Part shown: piece by piece, positions 15,343 through 24,008 of the stretch
Layout of the letters: each line of letters begins with the position of its first letter
Numbering within the stretch: the stretch's first letter is position 1
Source of the DNA: Anaerolineae bacterium
GTDB lineage: Bacteria > Chloroflexota > Anaerolineae > 4572-78 > J111
Assembly (NCBI GenBank): GCA_020433835.1
Contig: JAGRBY010000016.1
Span: 1-30,550, forward strand
DNA length: 30,550 nt
Direction of reading: 5' to 3'
Notes under the pieces: model-generated
Seen by the model: the letters and a program-made list of their open reading frames with translations, nothing else
Database searches by the model: none
Told to the model about the DNA's origin: nothing
Position numbers and translations under genes: made by a program

Positions 15343-17751
15343 ATGGATGAAACAAAAGGACGTCAAATAAGGTTGTTACATCGATTTCCCGAGATTGATG
15401 AAATCTTTATCACAGCGTTAGTGGAGCAAGACTTTAACCTCGGGGATTTGCTTGACAACCCCGACCGCGTTCTCGAAAGTCTCAAACAAGCAGGTATAGA
15501 ACTCTCTGAGGGAGCCTTTAAGCAGTTGCAGAAAAACGCGTACTGGCTCCTCGAAAGATTAGAAGATTTGTTAGAGATTGATGGCATCGGCGACTCGACA
15601 GCTGAAGCGTTGCTGAAACACGATATTACGCTTGAGATACTGGCAGACATGACAGTTGATGATATTAAGGCCTTGTTAAGTGAGGAAGGACTGAGATATC
15701 AAAAACCACGTGAAGCACCGGACTGGCCGATCCAGGCCCGTCAAATACTTGAACGGAAACAAGATGGGCCAGAACCAGGCGAAGGAACAGACGGTGTGTC
15801 GGACAGGATTGCAGAGTTACGAAGGCAAATCCAGATTCTTAAGGACGAGCCTGAGCTAAAAAACCTGGCTAAGGACCTTCGTGAGCTTCTAGACGAATTG
15901 GATTTGCCCGAGGCAGTCGCTGAATTCTCTGGAGCCGTGCGTGCAGCAGGTAGGATAGGCAGGGGTACGATCGGGCAACTTCCAGGTCTACCACCTGATG
16001 CAGCCAGTCAATTAGTACGAGATATTCAGGCTGGTGATCTACAGGCTCATCAACAGTCTGTTGATCGCGCCCATCTCCTGGTGAAACTGAAAAGGGATCG
16101 GGATAATGACTTGGAACCAATCCTGCAACAAGAATTGATTGCGGCCAAGGTTATCTTAAGCTATCAGGAACCAAAGTTGGTGATTGATCCACTCTTCAAG
16201 GCTGTACAGCTCTACCTGCACCATAATAACATAGATGTTCCTGATCATGTCGATGGCAGATTTCCTGTGATAGGGAATCCCAAACCGGTAAACAACGAGA
16301 ACTTGCTGACCCTCATTGCCATGTATGGGATCATGCGCCGCGACAACCATACGAAACCCTACCCCGGCGAGTCATACCCCAATGCTTTAGCCCTGGCGTG
16401 CTACTTTCGCGACGCCCATTTTGAGGACCCAACCAACCAGACTTACGCCGAGGTTTACACTGCACTGAGGGCTGCCGGATTTAATTACGACCTTGCCTGC
16501 AACAGCTACCAGGATCGCCCCTTGAGCCGTAACTTCAGCAAGGCTCTGGCACTGGCTCAAGCCGAATATAGTCGCAACCGTCCCTTATACGACGAGGTAT
16601 TCAATATCCTTAAAAAAGAAGATACTGCAAACGCTATTGAGGCAGCAAAGTGGACACGTGTCAGCAACATCCTTGCGACTCAGGGCATTCATCATAAAGA
16701 CCCACTACTCCCGTTGCGTGCCCGGGAAGCGTTAGCCGGCACGATCAGCGCAGACGATGGTGCTTTTCCTTCTGGTATCGCTATTGACCTACCCGACCTT
16801 GAAGCACAAGCGGAAGTGGAAATCATAGAGGACAACTTACACGCAATGCAGGCAATCTACTTCGCCGCTATGCTGGAAGAAGCCAATGTCTTCCAAGTGC
16901 GTGACGCTCTAATGAATAACTTCCGGGCTGGCTTGCTACCCTTTGGTCGAGGCCCAGCTGGAGATTTGTTGTATCGTATGATCAAGGAAACCCCCAACCG
17001 CCTATCTGAATATGATCGGCTCAACCTGGGAGCCCGAACGCTTGGCTTCCCTGGGGGAGATCCCCATAACAGGGCCAACGGTGATTTCCAGATATTGTGG
17101 CTACGCTTTGTTTCGGCCGTCTCTAGTTTTGCCCGGCAGCTCTCGGTCGATTACCTGTTGAGAGCCGATATTCCGATGCGAGTCCGGCAGGAGCAGGTGA
17201 AAAAGACCGGCCGCGACCTGGCCGCCAATCTGTCCCTGTATGCTTACGGCGTTACCTACTTTGCCGCCACCGAGCTACAAACCCAAGTCAATGAGATAAT
17301 CGATCTGCTGTCCGACGATGAAGTTAAGTCGGCCTATGGCGCCCGAGATATGTGGGGAGTAGTAGAGCAGGTTTCCGCACTCGAGTTGGGCGGCGCTCGC
17401 GACACTATCCGCTATCGTACTATGGCCAGTGCTGGCGCTATTATAATCCGCTGGCTTGCTAATCACGCCAAGAGTCTGGCTGACGTCGGTAATGGTAATG
17501 TACTTGATGTAAATGAAATCCAACATCCACGCGTGCGCCCCCAGGGCAGTAAAGCGACTGTGGATCCATTCGACTCAGATCTGGTCAATGCCTGTGAACG
17601 TTGGTTGGCGGTGACGGGCACGCCCGACCAGCAAGTGGAGAACTATGCCGTGCCGGTCGAAGGGCCAATATTGACTTCTCAGCCAGTGCGCATCCCATCC
17701 ATAGCCCGCGATATGCTCGAATCGGTGGGGGTGAACGGCTTTGGAGTTTAA
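15343..17751 (+). CDS. 802-residue helical protein: HhH modules fused to paralog family B domain
   Basis: GGAGG precedes ATG 15343. Residues 1-140 are helical with helix-hairpin-helix-like repeats (LLEIDGIGDSTAEALLKHDI is the clearest). A charged helical segment (about 145-260, AELRRQIQILKDEPELKNLA) may form a coiled coil. The part from about 500 to 735 matches, block for block, the 323-residue protein at 21373: YFAAMLEEANVFQVRDAL against YLAAELEAAQLLPAAETL, then a shared LYR segment, and later FAATELQTQVNEI against FAARDILKAIEQA. So this is a fusion of an HhH module to a second paralogous family. No catalytic motif, signal peptide or membrane span seen. By eye the 5' third is richer in A and T than the 3' part, which suggests a joined origin. 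Confidence 0.75.
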   Translation: MDETKGRQIRLLHRFPEIDEIFITALVEQDFNLGDLLDNPDRVLESLKQAGIELSEGAFKQLQKNAYWLLERLEDLLEIDGIGDSTAEALLKHDITLEILADMTVDDIKALLSEEGLRYQKPREAPDWPIQARQILERKQDGPEPGEGTDGVSDRIAELRRQIQILKDEPELKNLAKDLRELLDELDLPEAVAEFSGAVRAAGRIGRGTIGQLPGLPPDAASQLVRDIQAGDLQAHQQSVDRAHLLVKLKRDRDNDLEPILQQELIAAKVILSYQEPKLVIDPLFKAVQLYLHHNNIDVPDHVDGRFPVIGNPKPVNNENLLTLIAMYGIMRRDNHTKPYPGESYPNALALACYFRDAHFEDPTNQTYAEVYTALRAAGFNYDLACNSYQDRPLSRNFSKALALAQAEYSRNRPLYDEVFNILKKEDTANAIEAAKWTRVSNILATQGIHHKDPLLPLRAREALAGTISADDGAFPSGIAIDLPDLEAQAEVEIIEDNLHAMQAIYFAAMLEEANVFQVRDALMNNFRAGLLPFGRGPAGDLLYRMIKETPNRLSEYDRLNLGARTLGFPGGDPHNRANGDFQILWLRFVSAVSSFARQLSVDYLLRADIPMRVRQEQVKKTGRDLAANLSLYAYGVTYFAATELQTQVNEIIDLLSDDEVKSAYGARDMWGVVEQVSALELGGARDTIRYRTMASAGAIIIRWLANHAKSLADVGNGNVLDVNEIQHPRVRPQGSKATVDPFDSDLVNACERWLAVTGTPDQQVENYAVPVEGPILTSQPVRIPSIARDMLESVGVNGFGV

Positions 17752-17762
17752 CGAGGTGACGA

Positions 17763-18800
17763 ATGGCTGACAAACCACTCTCTTACGCAATCAAGCAACG
17801 GGTCCACCGGGCAGCGCAGCAGTTGGGAACCAGCGACCCGGTGCCGTATGTAGGCCGCTTAATCGACCGCAGCTTTATGCTGCCGGCAGGTCACCCGCAG
17901 TACGGCCAAAATAATCTCACACCGGGGGCGGCGCCCTTTGAACCGAGCTTTTCAGAGCGAGAGCCGCACACCCTGCGCTTTACCGTGGAGCCAGCTGGCC
18001 CAGCAGCCGATCCGCTACAGCGGCGCGATGACGCCACCCGCGAAATGCGCCGGCTGGTCGATGATGTGTTTGGTCACGAAGCCCTGCACTGGTTCGACCG
18101 GAGCAGCGAACAATGGCGTTCCCTGTTCTCGCACCCATGCCTCTATTATGGGGCCTGGTTTGGCACGGCCTATGATCGGGACGGGCTCCACTCCAGCAAA
18201 GTTTACTACGAGTTGGAGCCGGGCGACCTGAGCGCCTTACCGCCGGATCTAGGGCGGCTAGCGCAGACGGCACTTAGCACGCTACCAGGGCTGATCCCAG
18301 TTTTCACGACCATTGCCGCCTACCGCCATCGGGGCCAGCAGCGCGTTACGTTTCTCCATCCTGCGCCCTTGAGACTGACCGAGCTAAATCCGCTGCTGCA
18401 AGAATTGGGGCTAGGCCACCAACTACCCAGCATTATGCAGATTGTGGGCCTAACTTTGGGCGGGCGATTCACTCTGCCCCCGCAGTCGATTTTACTGGGG
18501 CTTGCTGGTTCGCTCCAGAATCCGGAACTAAAATTGGAAGTTCTGTTGGGGATGATAGATGACGTTCCCGTTGAGTTTCCCGAACTGCTGCGGCTGGGCC
18601 TGGCCGAGCGTCCCCAACAACTCCGCGCTATGGAGCGCTGGTACGAGGCTTTTACGCCGGATAATGGCGACTGGCCCGGTAACCTATCCGTGCTCAGTGT
18701 ACGGGTCACGCAGAAAATGCCGGCCCGGGTCTCGGTTTATTTACGCCCCATCGAGTTTGAACTAAACCCGGAGTTAACCCAGCCCATACCAGCTGGTTAG
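17763..18800 (+). CDS. Possible ABBA-fold prenyltransferase-like protein
   Basis: 345 residues, start supported by GAGGTG at a good distance. I do not recognise it by sequence. The order of paired strands separated by helices is suggestive: LYYGAWFGTAYD with SKVYYELEP; VFTTIAAYR with QRVTFLHPA; SILLGLAG with ELKLEVLLG; LSVLSVRVTQ with ARVSVYLRP. Each pair has a second strand with a K/R and alternating hydrophobics, as in the repeats of ABBA-type aromatic or cyanobactin (PagF/LynF-like) prenyltransferases, which move a prenyl group onto Tyr, Trp or similar acceptors. A DMATS-like Lys/Arg lining cannot be confirmed by eye. If right, it would be an unusual partner for peptidases outside cyanobactin clusters; no precursor peptide is seen. 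Otherwise it is a beta-rich structural protein. Confidence 0.4.
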   Translation: MADKPLSYAIKQRVHRAAQQLGTSDPVPYVGRLIDRSFMLPAGHPQYGQNNLTPGAAPFEPSFSEREPHTLRFTVEPAGPAADPLQRRDDATREMRRLVDDVFGHEALHWFDRSSEQWRSLFSHPCLYYGAWFGTAYDRDGLHSSKVYYELEPGDLSALPPDLGRLAQTALSTLPGLIPVFTTIAAYRHRGQQRVTFLHPAPLRLTELNPLLQELGLGHQLPSIMQIVGLTLGGRFTLPPQSILLGLAGSLQNPELKLEVLLGMIDDVPVEFPELLRLGLAERPQQLRAMERWYEAFTPDNGDWPGNLSVLSVRVTQKMPARVSVYLRPIEFELNPELTQPIPAG

Positions 18801-18809
18801 GAGGGACGG

Positions 18810-20132
18810 ATGAATAACGGATCAGGAAACCGTGCGGCTCGTGCCCCAGCACCGGCCAGCCCGGAAACACTCAACATTACTCGCAAAAAGATCAAAGATC
18901 TGCTGCTGCAAAGCGACGCTTTCCGGGCCTTGCCGGCAAGCCAGCAGCAAGATATTGCCAAACATACGGTCGAAATCGCCTCCTACCTGGCCGAACCGGA
19001 AGGGTTTCAGGCTAATCAGCTGCCCAAGCCCTCGGCTACCGTGCCCCCAGACCCCTACGCGGTGGGCCTGGCCGACAATCGGCGGGGACGCGACGGGCGC
19101 GAGAGCGGTCAATTCGAAGCGCAGGCCGCCCGCGAGGGTGCTCGCGTAGCCGGGTTATTACTACAGCAAGTGAATTTCCCTGATTTTGTAGCGGGTTTAA
19201 TTGATGGTGTGTTTCATAGTATTGTCCAAAGCAGCATTCAACAAATGGAAGCCTATGGACGGCTAGTGGCTGATGTGGCCAAAACCCTTAACCAGTTCCG
19301 TGACGAAAATGTCAGCGCAAACCAGGGCCGAGACCATCTGGTAGATACTTTCCCCGACTTCTTCGAGATCGACACGGGTGAGAGTTTCTTTGGTGAAGGC
19401 GGCGGTCCTCGAGTGCGTCTGCGCGAAGGAGCCGATGAGGACGAGGCCCTACGCCGCGTAAACGAATTGCCTATCGAAGGCGAGCCAATCTCGAGCCTCG
19501 ATGACGAAACCATTGAAGAAAAATTGGTCCCGGCAGCGCGCATGCAGTTGGCCACTAGTCGCCAGCAGCTTTTGGCAACGATGGTTCTGATGGGCATTAA
19601 CCGCATCATTGTAACTGATGGACGCATTTCGGCCAAAGTACTATACGAATTCCAGGCGCGCGATAATCTCCGTTGGCAAAAGAGCGCCACCCAGTTCGAT
19701 TACGATCCCGAACTGCGCAGCTACACCGGCTCCGGAGAGTACGAAAGCGAGAGCGAAGGTGGCGAACGCAGTTACTCGCGAGACAAGGAAGGCAAGACTG
19801 ATTACCAGCGCCGCGATGCCAGTTACTATTCCAAGGGCAACTATAAGTACAGCAACCAGCCCGTACTAAATGCCGTCACGGCCTACCAAGAAACCGGCGA
19901 CGCAGCGCTGCAAGCCCGAGCCAGTCTGGCCGGCGAAGTTCGCGTCAACTTTAAGAGTGAGACCTTCCCGTTGGAACGTATGGCCGACTCGTTCCAAATT
20001 GGGCAAATCCAAGATGCGGCTCAACCTTCAGCAAGACGACCCGGACGCGGCGCAGCAGCAGTTAACGGCAGCAGCGGAACTAGCCCGGCCGCCCAACCCA
20101 GTCCCGCCGCTGCGACTCCAAACGCCGGTTAG
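18810..20132 (+). CDS. Paralog family A, member 2
   Basis: 440 residues, GGAGGG just before the ATG and 9 bases after the previous stop. Family blocks: N-terminal (about 20-70, IKDLLLQSDAFRALPASQQQ); central helical block from about 121 (VNFPDFVAGLIDGVF, IQQMEAYGRLVADVAKTL, VSANQGRDHLVDTFPDF); acidic linker with a charged stretch; beta block from about 250 (RQQLLATMVLMGINRIIVTD, GRISAKVLYEFQARD); then the longest variable insert of the family, about 80 residues rich in Tyr, Ser, Glu and Lys (SYTGSGEYESESEGGERSYS), and the strand block at about 375 (GEVRVNFKSETFPLERMADS). A disordered Ala/Pro-rich tail follows. No catalytic residues suggested. Confidence 0.75.
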   Translation: MNNGSGNRAARAPAPASPETLNITRKKIKDLLLQSDAFRALPASQQQDIAKHTVEIASYLAEPEGFQANQLPKPSATVPPDPYAVGLADNRRGRDGRESGQFEAQAAREGARVAGLLLQQVNFPDFVAGLIDGVFHSIVQSSIQQMEAYGRLVADVAKTLNQFRDENVSANQGRDHLVDTFPDFFEIDTGESFFGEGGGPRVRLREGADEDEALRRVNELPIEGEPISSLDDETIEEKLVPAARMQLATSRQQLLATMVLMGINRIIVTDGRISAKVLYEFQARDNLRWQKSATQFDYDPELRSYTGSGEYESESEGGERSYSRDKEGKTDYQRRDASYYSKGNYKYSNQPVLNAVTAYQETGDAALQARASLAGEVRVNFKSETFPLERMADSFQIGQIQDAAQPSARRPGRGAAAVNGSSGTSPAAQPSPAAATPNAG

Positions 20133-20161
20133 ACGCAATTCTATGGAAGGATAAACGAGCT

Positions 20162-21361
20162 ATGACTGAAGCCAACAACGGGCCGCCCAACTGGCTGGAT
20201 AACGAAACTCTGGGTGCAGTGCGTCCGGCGGTGCGTGATGTCCTGATGGCTTCACCAGCCTTTAGCAAACTGACGCCAGAAGAACAGCGCGAATTGGCGC
20301 AGACCATGGTCAAGGTATCGGCCTATATGGCCAACCCGGATGGGGTTGTTACCGAGACCGAGCCTGAAACCAAAGAGCCACCTCCACTCGCTAGCGCGCA
20401 AGCCAATGCAACCGAACAGTTACGAAGTCGCTTGGCGCAAGATCCCGGCTTTGCCGGCCAGGATTTTGAAGGTGGGGCCATTCGACAGGGAACCGACCAA
20501 TTTAGAAGACTGGTGCAAGCCGTTGATTTCCCTCAGTTTGTAGGCGGCCTGATTCGTAACGTCTTTGAGGCCATCGTCGATACCAGCATTGAGCAGATGC
20601 GGGCCTACGGCGAGTTGCTGGCTAACGTCGCCAAGAGCGTGGATGACTTTGCCCGCGACAACATTAGCGAAAACAACGCCCGCGACTGGCTGTCGCAGCG
20701 CTTCCCCGACCAACTTGGAGTGGGGGTGGATGCTTTTGGCGGCGGCTTTGCCGAAGGCGATGAAACCGCCGCACCGCAGCCTCGCTTAGAGGCGACCGGT
20801 GACGACCCGGACAGCGATTTAAACGCCATCTCCGGAGAACTGGGGGTCAATCCCTCGGTCACCGATTTAAGTGACGAAAACGAGGAGCTACGTCTGGTCC
20901 TGGCCGCCCGGCTGGCAATTGCCCGCAGCCGCCAGCAGCTTTTAGCTTCGATGGTGATGTTAGGCATCAACCGTATTGTGGTCACCGACGGCCACATTAA
21001 CGCCAAAGTAGTGTTTGACATGCGGGCGCGGGACGTAGCCGCCCGACACGCACGGGCCTCGATGTACGACCGTGAGGCGCAGCGCACCAAAGCGGGAATG
21101 CGAGCCAGTTACAGCAGTTGGTTCTCGCCGGTTTCAGCCAGCGCCTACGCTGAAACTCAAACCGAACATGTCGCTACCGTCAGTTCGGCTGTCGATGATA
21201 CCTCAGAGTCGCGGGCCGAAGTCAAAGCCCGTTTGAGCGGCGACGTTAGGGTCAATTTTAAGAGCGACTTTTTGCCTATGGACCGCATGGCAACACCGGA
21301 GATGATCGCAGCTATTCAGGGCAACGCTCAACCCCAACAACGACCAGTGGAGGGAGCATAG
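20162..21361 (+). CDS. Paralog family A, member 3
   Basis: 399 residues, GGAAGG before the ATG. N-terminal block (about 15-60): VRDVLMASPAFSKLTPEEQR, close to members 2 and 4. Central block again starts at about 121 (VDFPQFVGGLIRNVFEAIVD, IEQMRAYGELLANVAKSVDD, NNARDWLSQRFPD). Acidic linker (about 190-245). Beta block from about 255 (RQQLLASMVMLGINRIVVTD, GHINAKVVFDMRARD). Variable insert with Ser/Ala/Tyr alternation (YSSWFSPVSASAYAETQTEH). Strand block at about 360 (GDVRVNFKSDFLPMDRMA). The tail is the shortest of the four. Members 2 and 3 are adjacent and look most alike, pointing to tandem duplication. Confidence 0.75.
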   Translation: MTEANNGPPNWLDNETLGAVRPAVRDVLMASPAFSKLTPEEQRELAQTMVKVSAYMANPDGVVTETEPETKEPPPLASAQANATEQLRSRLAQDPGFAGQDFEGGAIRQGTDQFRRLVQAVDFPQFVGGLIRNVFEAIVDTSIEQMRAYGELLANVAKSVDDFARDNISENNARDWLSQRFPDQLGVGVDAFGGGFAEGDETAAPQPRLEATGDDPDSDLNAISGELGVNPSVTDLSDENEELRLVLAARLAIARSRQQLLASMVMLGINRIVVTDGHINAKVVFDMRARDVAARHARASMYDREAQRTKAGMRASYSSWFSPVSASAYAETQTEHVATVSSAVDDTSESRAEVKARLSGDVRVNFKSDFLPMDRMATPEMIAAIQGNAQPQQRPVEGA

Positions 21362-21372
21362 GAGTCAAGCCC

Positions 21373-22344
21373 ATGCAAACCTTAAATCATTTGTCCGTTG
21401 ATAGCCATTTGTCCGATGACACTCTGAGCCGGCCCCTGGCACTAGCTCATTATTTATTGGCCGGGGCAGAGAGCCTGGCCCGCCAATTTTCTGAATTGGG
21501 TGCCATCGACCTGCCGCCAGTAGTCCGACCGGCCGCGGACCAGAACCATATTCAGATCGCGGCCCCTCTCTATCTGGCGGCGGAATTGGAAGCAGCCCAA
21601 CTGCTGCCAGCAGCAGAAACGCTGGCAGCCCTCTTTGCCAGCGGTGCACTGCGAATTGAGGGCGAAGCCGCCGATCAGTTATACCGATTCTGGCAGGGAC
21701 GCAGCGAACGCTTCTCACGTCAAGAGCGACAGGCTTTCTTTGCCCGGCTCTTCGGACGTCCCTCAGAAACGCGGCTGGCCGTAAGCGGAAGCCGCAACCG
21801 GGACTTTGAAACCCAGTTGGCCGCACTGGCTGAGGCCATTGTTGCCACCCAACCCGACGCAGTCTTTGGCCGTCGACCTGTTTCTGAAGCCGGCCTGACC
21901 ATTGCTGCCAGCCGGTTGATAAACAACCTAGTCGGCCGCAGCGGCGGCATCGCCACTTTTGCCGCTCGCGATATCTTGAAAGCCATCGAGCAAGCCATCT
22001 CGATTTTGAAGCTGCATCCGGTGCAGGCCGCAGTCGGTGCGATTAGCGTTTGGACGGCGGTACAGGCGGTAGCCCGTAGCTATCTAGAAGAAAGCGTCAA
22101 TGTGACAGCCCACGTGCAGCGCGGCAAAAGCGGTATGCTGATCCTGACCTGGGTTGCGGAGATACTACCGCATCTGGACTCGGTTGCTCCGGGCGGCCAT
22201 GTGCTGCCACCCAACGATCCTATTTTTAGCGCCGCCGTGGCCTGGCTGCAAGCCACTCTGGAACTGCAAGAAACCGGACCGGTCGGGGACAGCACCCAGG
22301 GTCTAACGTTCCCTACCTCAGGTGCGATGGCACCGCGTCGGTAA
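21373..22344 (+). CDS. Paralog family B, stand-alone domain
   Basis: 323 residues, AGGAG before the ATG and 11 bases after the previous stop. Almost all helical. From about residue 59 to 275 it corresponds to the C-terminal third of the 802-residue protein (about 500-735): YLAAELEAAQLLPAAETLAA, then a LYRFW segment, the ARLFG end of that block, FAARDILKAIEQAISILKLH and MLILTWVAEILP. No known domain recognised, no signal peptide and no catalytic motif. Because the operon holds two versions of this domain, one fused to HhH and one free, they may form a hetero-oligomer or occupy different places in an assembly. That is an inference from duplication only. Confidence 0.72.
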   Translation: MQTLNHLSVDSHLSDDTLSRPLALAHYLLAGAESLARQFSELGAIDLPPVVRPAADQNHIQIAAPLYLAAELEAAQLLPAAETLAALFASGALRIEGEAADQLYRFWQGRSERFSRQERQAFFARLFGRPSETRLAVSGSRNRDFETQLAALAEAIVATQPDAVFGRRPVSEAGLTIAASRLINNLVGRSGGIATFAARDILKAIEQAISILKLHPVQAAVGAISVWTAVQAVARSYLEESVNVTAHVQRGKSGMLILTWVAEILPHLDSVAPGGHVLPPNDPIFSAAVAWLQATLELQETGPVGDSTQGLTFPTSGAMAPRR

Positions 22345-22354
22345 AGCAACCATC

Positions 22355-23917
22355 ATGATGACCAACAACGGGCAAGACGTTAGTAACCGAACACCACTGC
22401 CCGTGGTCCGGCAGACGGTTCGCGACCTGCTGCTGGCCTCGCCGGCCTATCACGAGCTGCCCCCTGAACAACAGCGGGAAATGGCATCGCTAATGGTGCG
22501 AGTCTGCGACACCGCAGCCCGGCTGGTGCAGGAAGATATGACCAGCACCGCCGAGGTCCAAGCGCTGCTGGTCCGTGATCAGGCCACGGTTCCGGCCACA
22601 GCGGTCAGACCGAAGCAGGAACCGCGCCGAGCTAAGCTGGCTACAGCTCAATCTGCCGGCGAGACTTACAGCGGCGTGGCTGCCGGACAAATTGCAGGCA
22701 CGACCCGAGCCATTCTCAATGCTGTCTCATTTCCAAGCTTTGTGGCCGATTTGATCAACGGTGTTTTTAAGGCGATGACCAGCAGTAATATGGCTCAGAT
22801 GCAGAACTATATTGAACTACTCAATAATGTAGCTGCTTCGACCGAAGGCTTTGCCGCCCTCAACTATGGTCCCGACCGTGCCCGCCAATGGTTGGTGGAG
22901 CAGTTTCCGAGCGCCTATATGCTGGAAGGCGAGGAGGACAGCGACGACAGTGGGGGCGATGATAGCTGGGGCGACGGCGGATGGGCCAGTGATGAGCCAG
23001 ACTCAACCAGCGGGCAACGCGTTGTGCTGCGACCGGACTCCCAACGTCCCTCGGATGAGGGGCTGCGGGCAGCACTGGGGCTACCTGATGATGCGCCTAT
23101 CCCCAGCGGCGACCCCGACACCACTTTAGTACCACTGGTCAGGCAGCGGCTAGCCCGAACGCGGCAGGAAACCCTGGCTACGCTGGTGCGACTAGGGATG
23201 CAGCGCATCGTCATCGATGGGGGTCGGATTCACGCCTCAATGCGCTTTCATATTGATACCCGCAGCGCTGCCCAAGCCGATGAAGGTAGCACTTTTGATT
23301 TTCGCAACACTATCAACGCCGCGGGCAGCTTTGGATGGGGACCGTGGGGCGCTAGTGCCTCGATGCAAAATACGATCGGCTACGTCTCAACCTCACAGAC
23401 CCGGACCACCGAAGAGATGAACGTTGATCTGGACTTGAATTCTTCGGTCGAGCTTATTTTCCGAACTGATCAAGTTCCACTCAACCGGCTGGCCAGCGCC
23501 GATCAGGCCACCCGCATCCTAGCTACGAGCCGTAACCCGCAAGAAGAAGCCCGCATCGATAGTGCGGAACGGGGCGCCGGGCGCAGCACCCAACGCCAGG
23601 CCGACGAGAGTCGCCGCTCCGGGCTGAGCCAGTTAACTAACCCCCGACCTTCCTCGCCCCCTCGCCCCGGCGAAGCCGGTACAGTAAGAGCCGCAAATGA
23701 GGCCCGTCGCCGAGCAGCCGAGCCTGAAGGGCGCAGCGACAGCGGTGGACGGGCTGGCGCTGAAGGTACTGAAGGTCATGGTGCCGGCGGCAGTAGCGGG
23801 TCTGCTGGTCGTGGTGGTGACACCGCTGCTCACCGTGAGGGTGGCAGGGCTGACAGTCCGGGTGTAGCTACTCCCCCCAGGAGCGAGAGCACGCCTCAGG
23901 CACCACCCTCCGGTTAA
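22355..23917 (+). CDS. Paralog family A, member 4, with long disordered tail
   Basis: 520 residues from ATG 22355 (ATG 22358 is equally possible); an in-frame GTG at 22322 would overlap the preceding gene and lacks support. N-terminal block VRDLLLASPAYHELPPEQQR. Central block from about 124 (VSFPSFVADLINGVFKAMTS, MAQMQNYIELLNNVAAS, ARQWLVEQFPSAY). A strongly acidic Asp/Gly/Ser linker (EEDSDDSGGDDSWGDGGW). Beta block from about 270 (RQETLATLVRLGMQRIVIDG). A Gly/Trp-rich insert (INAAGSFGWGPWGASASMQN) with long alternating strands, then SSVELIFRTDQVPLNRLA at about 363. The last 120 residues are low-complexity Arg/Gly/Ser/Pro/Glu. It is the most diverged member and the last gene of the operon. 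Confidence 0.72.
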   Translation: MMTNNGQDVSNRTPLPVVRQTVRDLLLASPAYHELPPEQQREMASLMVRVCDTAARLVQEDMTSTAEVQALLVRDQATVPATAVRPKQEPRRAKLATAQSAGETYSGVAAGQIAGTTRAILNAVSFPSFVADLINGVFKAMTSSNMAQMQNYIELLNNVAASTEGFAALNYGPDRARQWLVEQFPSAYMLEGEEDSDDSGGDDSWGDGGWASDEPDSTSGQRVVLRPDSQRPSDEGLRAALGLPDDAPIPSGDPDTTLVPLVRQRLARTRQETLATLVRLGMQRIVIDGGRIHASMRFHIDTRSAAQADEGSTFDFRNTINAAGSFGWGPWGASASMQNTIGYVSTSQTRTTEEMNVDLDLNSSVELIFRTDQVPLNRLASADQATRILATSRNPQEEARIDSAERGAGRSTQRQADESRRSGLSQLTNPRPSSPPRPGEAGTVRAANEARRRAAEPEGRSDSGGRAGAEGTEGHGAGGSSGSAGRGGDTAAHREGGRADSPGVATPPRSESTPQAPPSG

Positions 23918-24008
23918 TCGGAGAACTTCAGCCTGAGTTCGGCTGATTCAACTGAGGGGGTCTCAATATGACATACTCAATCTGCTAAATCTGTACTGGG
24001 ACGTCTTA

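Noticed and set aside
6339..23917. Contractile injection system or prophage tail cluster
   Set aside because: No sheath, tube, baseplate, VgrG, LysM or AAA+ protein is recognisable, although hydrolases of this kind can be cargo of such systems. The idea cannot be excluded for family A but has no positive support.
23928..23946. Terminator after the last operon gene
   Set aside because: tcagcc/ggctga forms only a 6-bp stem with no T-run following; too weak to call, though some terminator is expected between the convergent genes.
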